From Candidatus Eisenbergiella merdipullorum (GTDB lineage Bacteria > Bacillota > Clostridia > Lachnospirales > Lachnospiraceae), in contig DWYY01000003.1 of the NCBI GenBank assembly GCA_019118445.1, forward strand, positions 1 through 64,000: DNA of 64,000 bases, given 5' to 3'. The notes under the pieces were generated by a model, which searched no databases, had not been told where the DNA came from, and saw nothing but the letters and a program-made list of their open reading frames with translations. Made by a program: the position numbers and the translations under genes. Each line of letters starts with the position of its first letter. Position 1 is the stretch's first letter. Positions 24,839-31,826 of the stretch are shown piece after piece.

Positions 24839-26315
24839 TTTCTTCTGCCTCCCTGTATTTTCTTATCACAAAGTGCAGGCATGTGCCTTCACCTTCTCTG
24901 CTGGTCGCCCAAATGTAACCGCCGTGATCCTCGATGATCTTTTTCACGATGGAAAGGCCGATTCCGCTGCCGCCCGTAGAAGAATTCCGGGAAGCGTCTG
25001 TCCGATAAAACCGCTCAAAGATCTTACCCAGATCCTTCGCGGAGATGCCTTTTCCGTTATCCTCGATCTCCACCCGCACCGAGTCCACCTCATCCAGGAT
25101 CCGGATATTGATGATACCCTTGGGCTTATCCATGTATTTGATGCTGTTGCCGATGATGTTGTCGATCACCTTTTTGAGCTGTTCCGGGTCTGCGATGATC
25201 AGAGTGGACGGATCTACCAGATTGGAATAGTTCAGCTCAATATTCTTGGACTCCAGATCCAGTCCCACATCTTCCACACAGTCCTGGAAAAACTCCGCCA
25301 GATTGATGCGTTGGAAATTGTAGGGGATCCGGTTGCTGTCGATCCCGGAATAATAGGTCAGCTCATTGATCAGCCGGTTCATATCGTTGGCCTTGGTGTA
25401 AATGGTCTTGATATAGCGGTCCATTTTCTCCGGTGTATCTGCCACGCCGTCCATGATCCCCTCCACATATCCCTTGATCGCTGTGATCGGGGTCTTCAGA
25501 TCGTGGGAAATGTTGCTGACCAGTTCCCGGTTCTGCCGTTCGTTCTGGATCTTTTCCTCCGCGGATTCCTTCAGCCGCAGACGCATGTCCTCATAATTGC
25601 GGTACAGCTCCCCGATCTCATTGGTATCCTCCGAGGTCAGGCTGTATTCAAAATTTCCTTCCGCGATCTGCTGCATGGCCACCTTCAGTTTATTGATCGG
25701 TTCAAAAAATCCTTTATACACCCACTGGGTCAGCACGATGCTCGTCAGCACCAGGATGAACACAATGGCGGAAAACAGATAGATCAGGAAGGATCGGGAA
25801 ATCACGCTGTTCACCCTAGTCACAAGGAACAGGCTCCCTTCCTCTCCGTCGGAAAATTCGAAATCGATCTGCTTCACCAGCTTCTGCATGTCGTTATAGT
25901 AGAAACCGGAATTGGAATCCTGGCTTTCAAACCCATAGGCAGGCAGCCTGCTGAAAAAACGTCCGCTCATTTCTTCATTGCCGGTATAATACTCCTTCGT
26001 TCCCTTCCGCACTACGATATAAGAAGAAATCTGCTCGGCTTCCTCATTCAGCTCATCCAGGAACGCCACATCCTCCAGCTTCTCCTCATTTTCCTCCGCA
26101 ATATTTTCCAGCCTGAGGTACATCGCATTTGTCATATTGCTGAGCGAAGCCAGGGAATCTGACAACGTGTTGTCATCCGAGATCTCAATCTGAAAATTCA
26201 TGTCGGAATTATGGATCACCATGGTCCCAACGGCAACAAAGGCGATCACGGACAAAAGGATCGGCAGGAGGATCACGATCAGGAATGTAATGATCAGCTT
26301 TGTCCGAAACTTCAT
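24831..26315 (-). CDS. membrane sensor histidine kinase
   Basis: A 494-residue kinase. Two helices (~6-31 and ~176-198) flank a ~145-residue acidic extracellular domain. HAMP follows, then the HisKA box 'NISHDLKTPITAIKGY' with His271, N-box 'VIDNIIGNSIKYM', and G-boxes 'DNGKGI' and 'GGSGIGLSIV'. ATG 26315 follows AAGGAGAT. A strong minus-strand terminator-like hairpin stands immediately upstream, suggesting leader attenuation. The gene is divergent from perR and shares an intergenic region holding two ACAGTTATT-containing candidate sites. Confidence 0.92.
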   Translation of the reverse strand: MKFRTKLIITFLIVILLPILLSVIAFVAVGTMVIHNSDMNFQIEISDDNTLSDSLASLSNMTNAMYLRLENIAEENEEKLEDVAFLDELNEEAEQISSYIVVRKGTKEYYTGNEEMSGRFFSRLPAYGFESQDSNSGFYYNDMQKLVKQIDFEFSDGEEGSLFLVTRVNSVISRSFLIYLFSAIVFILVLTSIVLTQWVYKGFFEPINKLKVAMQQIAEGNFEYSLTSEDTNEIGELYRNYEDMRLRLKESAEEKIQNERQNRELVSNISHDLKTPITAIKGYVEGIMDGVADTPEKMDRYIKTIYTKANDMNRLINELTYYSGIDSNRIPYNFQRINLAEFFQDCVEDVGLDLESKNIELNYSNLVDPSTLIIADPEQLKKVIDNIIGNSIKYMDKPKGIINIRILDEVDSVRVEIEDNGKGISAKDLGKIFERFYRTDASRNSSTGGSGIGLSIVKKIIEDHGGYIWATSREGEGTCLHFVIRKYREAEENE

Positions 26316-26333
26316 ATAATCTCCTTCAATCTT

Positions 26334-26362
26334 TCAGTAAAAAAAACGCCCGTCCAGCGGGC
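26334..26362 (-). terminator. intrinsic terminator in the leader of the histidine kinase gene
   Basis: On the minus strand GCCCGCTGGACGGGC is followed by GTTTTTTTT, ending only ~18 bp before the kinase ATG. No minus-strand gene lies upstream, because perR points away. It is therefore best read as an attenuator or as a block to antisense transcription from perR. Confidence 0.65.
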
Positions 26363-26372
26363 AGTCTTTTCC

Positions 26373-26389
26373 GTTACAGTTATTTTAAC
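26373..26389. promoter_or_regulatory. candidate Fur/PerR-type half operator on the kinase side
   Basis: GTTACAGTTATTTTAAC has GTTA/TAAC ends and shares ACAGTTATT with the larger palindrome at the perR promoter. Inference only. Confidence 0.35.
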
Positions 26390-26450
26390 ATAAAATAAAA
26401 AACTGTATATTAAAACGGAAAAATAAATTTATAAAAAAAATATAAACAGG

Positions 26451-26479
26451 TTGACAGATCACTTTCCCTTTGCTATAGT
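26451..26479 (+). promoter_or_regulatory. strong sigma-A-type promoter of perR
   Basis: Consensus TTGACA, 17-bp spacer, TATAGT, followed ~45 bp later by the GTG start of the Fur-family gene. Confidence 0.75.
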
Positions 26480-26484
26480 AACAG

Positions 26485-26505
26485 TAACAGTTATTATTTC
26501 TGTTA
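26485..26505. promoter_or_regulatory. candidate PerR/Fur operator at the transcription start
   Basis: TAACAG-N9-CTGTTA, with an AT-rich centre TTATTATTT, lies directly downstream of the perR -10. Its position over the start point and its overall shape suit autorepression by a Fur-family protein. Confidence 0.5.
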
Positions 26506-26523
26506 GAGAGGAGGCGGTACAAG

Positions 26524-26919
26524 GTGCTGAAATACAGCCGCCAGCGGGAAGCCATCAAAAGATTCCTGATGACCAGACGCGACCATCCGACGGCAGATGT
26601 AGTTTACAGCAATGTGAGAACAGAATTCCCAAATATAAGCCTTGGAACTGTTTACCGTAATCTGACATTGCTTGCCGATCTGGGTGAGATATCCCGGCTG
26701 CGCGTCGGGGACGGTGTAGATCATTTCGACGCGGATACCCGCCCGCATTACCATTTCGTCTGCAATGAATGCGGCGGAGTGAGCGATCTGGAGATGGATG
26801 ATGTCAGCGGCGCCCTGAATGCCGCGGTCAGAGATTTTGACGGATCGATCGAAGGACATGTCACCTATTTTTATGGTCTGTGTCCACATTGTGCGAGAAG
26901 CGCACAGAAAACCTCATAA
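26524..26919 (+). CDS. Fur-family peroxide/metal regulator, PerR-like
   Basis: A 131-residue regulator. The winged helix is 'HPTADVVYSNVRTEFPNISLGTVYRNL' and the metal-binding half has 'HYHFVCNECG' (Cys80, Cys83) and 'LCPHC' (Cys120, Cys123), the structural zinc site. The start is GTG 26524 behind GAGGAGGCGG. Location directly ahead of reverse rubrerythrin and superoxide reductase argues for PerR rather than Fur or Zur. It should repress these peroxide- and superoxide-scavenging genes until metal-catalysed oxidation. A palindrome lies on its own promoter. Confidence 0.88.
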   Translation: MLKYSRQREAIKRFLMTRRDHPTADVVYSNVRTEFPNISLGTVYRNLTLLADLGEISRLRVGDGVDHFDADTRPHYHFVCNECGGVSDLEMDDVSGALNAAVRDFDGSIEGHVTYFYGLCPHCARSAQKTS

Positions 26920-26984
26920 GTTAGCCTGCAGCCGCATCTGCGGCCGCTCACTATAAATTTTTTTCAGAAAAGGAGATCAAAACT

Positions 26985-27527
26985 ATGAAATTCGTATGTC
27001 AAGTATGTGGTTATGTTTATGAAGGAGATGCAGCGCCGGAGAAGTGCCCTGTATGTGGCGCACCCGCTGAGAAGTTCACCGCTCAGACCGGATCCCTGGA
27101 ATGGGCTGCCGAGCACGTTGTAGGCGTAGCTCAGGGCGCAAGCGAGGATATCATGGAAGATCTGAGAGCCAATTTCTCCGGTGAGTGCACGGAAGTTGGT
27201 ATGTATCTTGCAATGGCAAGAGTTGCTCACAGAGAAGGCTATCCTGAGATCGGCCTGTACTGGGAAAAGGCTGCTCATGAAGAAGCTGAGCATGCTGCGA
27301 AGTTCGCAGAGCTGCTGGGCGAAGTGGTTACCGATTCCACCAAGAAGAACCTTGAGATGAGGATTGAAGCTGAGAACGGCGCTACCGCGGGCAAGTTCGA
27401 CCTTGCAAAGCGTGCGAAGGCTGCCAACCTGGATGCGATCCATGACACCGTTCATGAGATGGCCCGCGACGAGGCCCGTCACGGCAAGGCTTTCCAGGGA
27501 CTGCTGGAGAGATACTTCGGAAAATAA
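26985..27527 (+). CDS. reverse rubrerythrin (NADH peroxidase component)
   Basis: A 180-residue protein. A rubredoxin domain comes first (Cys5, Cys8, Cys21, Cys24) and a four-helix diiron domain second, with '[21 protein letters not shown]', '[10 protein letters not shown]' and '[12 protein letters not shown]' providing the carboxylate/His ligands. This inverted order defines reverse rubrerythrins, which reduce hydrogen peroxide (and oxygen) in obligate anaerobes. ATG 26985 follows AAAAGGAGATC. It lies 65 bp after perR and ends ahead of a strong terminator. Very purine-rich optimal codons suggest high expression. Confidence 0.94.
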   Translation: MKFVCQVCGYVYEGDAAPEKCPVCGAPAEKFTAQTGSLEWAAEHVVGVAQGASEDIMEDLRANFSGECTEVGMYLAMARVAHREGYPEIGLYWEKAAHEEAEHAAKFAELLGEVVTDSTKKNLEMRIEAENGATAGKFDLAKRAKAANLDAIHDTVHEMARDEARHGKAFQGLLERYFGK

Positions 27528-27588
27528 TTCATGCCAAGCCGTCTGACTGCCTTCCAGGCGTCTGAACGATGTAGCTGAATCAACCACG

Positions 27589-27619
27589 GCGCCGGATTTC
27601 TGATCCGGCGCATGTTTTT
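27589..27619 (+). terminator. terminator between reverse rubrerythrin and superoxide reductase
   Basis: GCGCCGGAT pairs perfectly with ATCCGGCGC over a 5-base loop, followed by ATGTTTTTA. It would cap or reduce readthrough into the superoxide reductase gene, 21 bp further on. Confidence 0.7.
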
Positions 27620-27640
27620 ACCAAGGAGGGAAAGAGAATT

Positions 27641-28009
27641 ATGGAATTTTATATTTGCAGACACTGCGGCAATATCGTTACCAAGCTGACCGACCATAAG
27701 GTTCCCGTCATGTGCTGCGGGGAAAAGATGGAGCTTCTTGAAGCGGGCGTCACCGACGCTGCTGTGGAAAAGCATGTTCCTTCCTGCAGCGTAGATGGAA
27801 ACGTGGTAAACGTTCAGGTGGGCTCCACCGAGCATCCCATGATCGATACGCACTGGATCGAGTGGATCACCGCGGAAACCAGCCAGGGCTTCCAGACCAA
27901 GTGGCTGAAGCCGGGAGACAGCCCTAAGGCTTCCTTTGTCCTCGCGGACGGCGAAGAGCTGAAGGCTGTGTATGCTTACTGCAACCTGCATGGGCTGTGG
28001 AAGGCGTAA
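27641..28009 (+). CDS. dfx: superoxide reductase / desulfoferrodoxin
   Basis: A 122-residue non-haem iron protein that reduces superoxide to hydrogen peroxide. The N-terminal desulforedoxin-like centre I has Cys6, Cys9, Cys25 and Cys26. Centre II ligands are visible as 'EKHVP', 'TEHPM', 'HWIEW' and the terminal 'YCNLHGLW' (Cys and His). This is the two-centre (class I) form. Its peroxide product is removed by the reverse rubrerythrin encoded upstream. ATG 27641 follows AGGAGGGAAAGAG. It is probably within the PerR regulon by readthrough past the 27.6-kb hairpin. Confidence 0.94.
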   Translation: MEFYICRHCGNIVTKLTDHKVPVMCCGEKMELLEAGVTDAAVEKHVPSCSVDGNVVNVQVGSTEHPMIDTHWIEWITAETSQGFQTKWLKPGDSPKASFVLADGEELKAVYAYCNLHGLWKA

Positions 28010-28057
28010 GGCAGCCGGACACTCTCCTGCTCAATAGAAAGTTTTTCAAATAAGGTT

Positions 28058-28104
28058 CCGGCGGAACAGTCCTGAAAAGGGATATTCCGCCGGTTCTATT
28101 TTAT
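28058..28104 (+). terminator. terminator after superoxide reductase
   Basis: CCGGCGGAA pairs with TTCCGCCGG, then TTCTATTTTATTT. It separates the oxidative-stress genes from the convergent sugar permease gene. Confidence 0.7.
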
Positions 28105-28111
28105 TTGGTAT

Positions 28112-29014
28112 TTATTCCTTTACCGCCCCGATCAGAACTCCTTTGGTGAAATATTTCTGGATAAAAGGATAAATGCATAAAATCGGCGCTGTCGCAACAA
28201 TAATCGTTGCGTAACGTACCGTAATGGCGATCGGCTCCGTATCTCCCTGCGGAGCCAAGAGAACTTCCCGCAAAATAACCTGTAACGGCAGTTTATTCCG
28301 TTCCCGGATCAGAACGGAAGCCCAGAACCATCCGTTCCATATGCCCACTCCATAATACAGCACCAGAACCGCCAGGGTCGCTTTGGACAGCGGCAGTACG
28401 ATCCTGGATAAGATCGTCATATGCCCTGCGCCATCAATCTTTGCCGCTTCGATCAGGCTGTCCGGCAGCCCCTCAAACGCTGTCCGGAGAATGATCATAT
28501 TATAAGTATTGATGCAGAATGGAATGATCAGTCCCCAGCGCGTTCCCGTCAGATGAAGCTGCTTCATATTCAGATATGAGGGAATCAATCCGCCGCTGAA
28601 AAACATGGTAAACATGATGAACAGCATGAGAGGCCTTTTCCACAGCACATTTTTCTGGGCGAGAACATAGGCCCCCAGGCAGGTAAAGATCATATCCAAT
28701 ATTACGCCGATGATCAGAATAAAAAATGTATTGAAATATCCCGAAAGAATATTGGGATTACGGGATACCATTTGATATGCCTCTGTGCTGAGTCCCTGAG
28801 GCAGCAGCATTGGCCCGGAATACAGGAGCACCTTCTGATGATCGCTGATCGATCCCATAGCCACATACCATAGCGGATATAGGCACAGGAGTCCTAACAG
28901 GATCAAGAAAATATTGTTGCAGAGCTGAAAGCTTCTTTCTCCCACAGATTTTTTCATTTTCACAGTAGTCTGATCCACAGTAGCCTGAATTTTTCTGTTT
29001 TTCTCTGGTTTCAT
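28112..29014 (-). CDS. carbohydrate ABC transporter permease, LplC/YtcP type
   Basis: A 300-residue inner-membrane permease with six helices. The ATPase-contact EAA loop is 'LIEAAKIDGAGHMTILSRIVLPLSKA', and the C-terminal 'KYFTKGVLIGAVKE' is typical of the LplC/YtcP branch. It pairs with the LplB-type permease encoded 12 bp upstream and with the lipoprotein before that. The family imports oligosaccharides such as plant-wall or host-glycan fragments; the sugar is not identifiable. No ATPase gene is present, so a shared MsmK-like ATPase encoded elsewhere is expected. Confidence 0.92.
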   Translation of the reverse strand: MKPEKNRKIQATVDQTTVKMKKSVGERSFQLCNNIFLILLGLLCLYPLWYVAMGSISDHQKVLLYSGPMLLPQGLSTEAYQMVSRNPNILSGYFNTFFILIIGVILDMIFTCLGAYVLAQKNVLWKRPLMLFIMFTMFFSGGLIPSYLNMKQLHLTGTRWGLIIPFCINTYNMIILRTAFEGLPDSLIEAAKIDGAGHMTILSRIVLPLSKATLAVLVLYYGVGIWNGWFWASVLIRERNKLPLQVILREVLLAPQGDTEPIAITVRYATIIVATAPILCIYPFIQKYFTKGVLIGAVKE

Positions 29015-29026
29015 CCGCTTTTCCTC

Positions 29027-29953
29027 CTACCACAGACTGCTTTTTGTCATTTTTCTGCTCACCGCATTCGCGGTTATCAAAAGAATGCAGTTCACTACGG
29101 AATTCATCAGCCCGATCGCGGTGGAATAGCTCCAATTCTGTTCCAATAATCCGGAGCGGTATACATAGGAAGAAATGATATCCGCGGTCTCATAAGTGGC
29201 TTCATTATACAGCAGGATCGTTTTCTCATATCCCATTCCCATCAGACTGCCAAAGCGCAGGATCAGCATCATGATAATGGTAGGCATCAGTCCCGGGATC
29301 GTAATGGAAATTGCCTGACGCAGCTTCCCCGCCCCGTCAATGGCCGCTGCTTCGTACAATTGGGCGTCGATCCCGGAAAGGGCCGCCAGATAAATGATGG
29401 AGCCCCAGCCCACCTCCTGCCAGATACCGGAGAGTATATAGATCGGCCGATAGAGGGAGGGCTGCTGCAGCAACGGGATCCTTTCCCCTCCAAATGCCGC
29501 TATGATGTCGTTCAGCAGACCATCCGTCAGGCAGAAATCCTTGATCAGGCCGACGATCACCACCAGAGATATGAAATGCGGAAGATAGGTTACCGTCTGT
29601 ATGATCCTCTTGAATTTTCCGTTTTTCACCTCATTCAGAAGAAGGGCCAGCAGGATAGGCGCCGGGAAGCCGAACAGCAGGCTGTAAAAGCTGAGCAGCA
29701 GCGTATTGCGCATCAGCCGTACAAAATAATAACTGTCAAAGAAACGGATAAAATGCTTCATCCCCACCCATTCGCTGCCCCATATTCCTTTGGCCGGGCG
29801 GTAATCCTGAAATGCGATCAGCGCTCCATACATGGGCTTATAACAGAACAGCAGATACCAAAGCACGACAGGAACAGCCATCAGGTATAACATTTTATTT
29901 CTGTACCAGTCTTTTCTGACCTGATTCCCAAACTTACTCTTCTTTTTCATCAA
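29027..29953 (-). CDS. carbohydrate ABC transporter permease, LplB/YteP type
   Basis: A 308-residue six-helix permease. The EAA loop is 'LYEAAAIDGAGKLRQAISITIPGLMPT', and 'VPVVLWYLLFCYKPMYGALIAFQDY' is the conserved first helix and loop of the LplB branch. It pairs with the adjacent LplC-type subunit. The gene begins downstream of a terminator-like hairpin after the binding protein gene, which should lower permease expression relative to the binding protein. Confidence 0.92.
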   Translation of the reverse strand: MMKKKSKFGNQVRKDWYRNKMLYLMAVPVVLWYLLFCYKPMYGALIAFQDYRPAKGIWGSEWVGMKHFIRFFDSYYFVRLMRNTLLLSFYSLLFGFPAPILLALLLNEVKNGKFKRIIQTVTYLPHFISLVVIVGLIKDFCLTDGLLNDIIAAFGGERIPLLQQPSLYRPIYILSGIWQEVGWGSIIYLAALSGIDAQLYEAAAIDGAGKLRQAISITIPGLMPTIIMMLILRFGSLMGMGYEKTILLYNEATYETADIISSYVYRSGLLEQNWSYSTAIGLMNSVVNCILLITANAVSRKMTKSSLW

Positions 29954-29966
29954 TGCAACTCCTTTT

Positions 29967-29993
29967 AAAAAGAGGGCGCCTTCAGGCGCCCTC
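29967..29993 (-). terminator. attenuating hairpin between binding protein and permease genes
   Basis: GAGGGCGCCT pairs perfectly with AGGCGCCCTC with a 2-base tip, followed on the minus strand by TTTTT. It is placed right after the solute-binding protein stop, a common means of making excess binding protein. Confidence 0.7.
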
Positions 29994-30003
29994 CTGTCCG
30001 GGT

Positions 30004-31668
30004 TTATCTGCTCAGATAGCGGTCATACGCGGCCTGTCTCATTTCCACAGCTCTTTCCAGTCCCATACTCTCCAAGGTATTCAGATATTCATCAAATCCC
30101 GTCTCCACATCTTCGGTTCCCATGATAAATTTTGCATTCATCTCACTCACATACGTCTGCACTTCATTCATGATCGACACATATTCATCGTTGTCTTCGT
30201 CCGCAATATACAGGGTAGGAAGCAGATGCTCTTTGGCATTGGTATCCGCCCAGGTGCTCAGGGCTTCCCTGGCTTCATCGATCTGCAGGATCTGGGTCTG
30301 ATAATCCCAGGACTGTATGAATGCACCGTTGGCAGGAGCGATTGCATATTTGCACCATGCCTGTGTGATGTTCCATCCATCCGGATTGTTTGTCACTTCC
30401 TCCGTCATGGTGGGCTTTCCGTCTACCATTGTATAGGATACGCCCTCCACGCCGAAATTGGCCAGCAGGGATCCCGCTTCCGTATATTCATAATCCAGGA
30501 CCTGCGCGGCCAGCACAGGATCCTTACAGCTTGCGCCGATCGCGATTCCACCATAGCTGTATCTGGATTCCATGTACCCGTATTCCGGTTTTTCTCCCTT
30601 ATTGAGCACCGGCCATTTAGTGGCGATCAGGGTGTAATCCGGATCTTCCTCCCTGGCCGCCAGCGTAACATTCTGCAGTCCGCTTGCCACCCACATGTAG
30701 GTTGCCCCGGAAGCGCCGTTCGTCATTTTCACAGATGTCAGATCGTCGCCTCCGGAAAACATATCTTTGTCCAGCAGTCCCTCTTCCCACCAGGCTGCCA
30801 TCGTCTTTAAATATTCCTTGTAATCTTCTGTGGCAGCCGTATAGATCACCTGATCCCCCTCCAGGCGGAATTCATCCCCAACTCCATAGGCATAAGACCA
30901 GATCAGCCCATGACTCGGCGTATAGGGAGCTGTTGCACCCATCTGATCCTTAAAGGCAGTCAGGACGGTATGCCATTCTTCCACCGTCTCCGGAACTTCC
31001 AGCCCGCATTCCTCCAGCCAGTCCTTGCGGATCATGGGACCTCTGGATGTGCACATAGCTTCCACCTCCCGGATCATGGGGAAGCTGTAGTATCTGCCGT
31101 CTTCCGTCTGGATTTCCTTATCGATATCCGGATTCTCGTCCAGATAAGCGCGCAGGGCGGGACAGTATTCATTGATGAGATCCGTCAGATCCAGGATGAT
31201 GCCCTCATCAATCGCCTTCCCGGGCCCGCCGGGATAATTTTTCCAGTTATACTCCCACAGATCCGGATAGGTACCGTCTGCGATCATCAGGTTAAACTGT
31301 TCATTCGTCTGTCCAGAAGCCGGATGCTGGAATTCAATGGTCACCCCCGTCTGCTCCTGCCACTGCTTCCCATACTCCGTTTCCCCAAGGCTGCTGAAAT
31401 TGGCCGCCACATTTGCATTAAGCTCTCCCCAATAAACCAGGGTCTCATCCGTCTTTAGAGGATAGACGACCTCTCCTCCGGCCTCCTGGCTTTCCGATGC
31501 AGCGGTTTCGGAAGCCTCCTCGCTCTGGGAGGGTTCTTCTGAAACAGAAGCCTCCTGCTGCGCTGTACTCTCATTTGTCTGCGCAGTCTGTCCGGAACCG
31601 CATCCTGCCAGAGCGGATGCAGCAACCATTGCCGCAAGCAACATGGCTGATACTTTTTTCTTCTTCAA
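30004..31668 (-). CDS. extracellular solute-binding lipoprotein of a sugar ABC transporter (LplA/YtcQ type)
   Basis: A 554-residue lipoprotein. The signal peptide ends in lipobox LAGC (Cys ~22) and an acidic Ser/Glu-rich linker to ~70 follows. The mature domain has 'EFQHPASGQTNEQFNLMIADG' and 'YPDLWEYNWKNYPGGPGKAI', both seen in this large family-1 binding protein group. It captures an oligosaccharide at the cell surface and passes it to the two permeases. It is clearly paralogous to the binding protein at 52.4-54.1 kb. ATG 31668 follows AAGGAGG. A terminator for the upstream AraC gene implies that it has its own promoter. Confidence 0.92.
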   Translation of the reverse strand: MKKKKVSAMLLAAMVAASALAGCGSGQTAQTNESTAQQEASVSEEPSQSEEASETAASESQEAGGEVVYPLKTDETLVYWGELNANVAANFSSLGETEYGKQWQEQTGVTIEFQHPASGQTNEQFNLMIADGTYPDLWEYNWKNYPGGPGKAIDEGIILDLTDLINEYCPALRAYLDENPDIDKEIQTEDGRYYSFPMIREVEAMCTSRGPMIRKDWLEECGLEVPETVEEWHTVLTAFKDQMGATAPYTPSHGLIWSYAYGVGDEFRLEGDQVIYTAATEDYKEYLKTMAAWWEEGLLDKDMFSGGDDLTSVKMTNGASGATYMWVASGLQNVTLAAREEDPDYTLIATKWPVLNKGEKPEYGYMESRYSYGGIAIGASCKDPVLAAQVLDYEYTEAGSLLANFGVEGVSYTMVDGKPTMTEEVTNNPDGWNITQAWCKYAIAPANGAFIQSWDYQTQILQIDEAREALSTWADTNAKEHLLPTLYIADEDNDEYVSIMNEVQTYVSEMNAKFIMGTEDVETGFDEYLNTLESMGLERAVEMRQAAYDRYLSR

Positions 31669-31777
31669 TCCCGTTTCCTCCTTTTCTTCCTCCGGTTCTT
31701 TTCTTTCTCCGGTATTTCGGTTTTTATCGGCAAATCCATCATAGCCCCCTTTTTTCTCTGATTGATAGGCTCAATTT

Positions 31778-31821
31778 GCAAAAACAGGTTGGCAAATAAC
31801 CAACCGGCCGCCAGCCTGTTT
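31778..31821 (-). terminator. terminator of the first AraC sensor-regulator gene
   Basis: On the minus strand GGTTGG-ttattt(g)-CCAACC, extended by an outer AAACAGG/CCTGTTT pairing, is followed by a T-rich run. It lies between the AraC stop (31827) and the binding protein gene. Confidence 0.65.
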
Positions 31822-31826
31822 GCTTT

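Noticed and set aside
26931-26944. Terminator between perR and reverse rubrerythrin
   Set aside because: GCCGCATCTGCGGC is a short hairpin with a 2-base tip and no immediate T-run; too weak to call.
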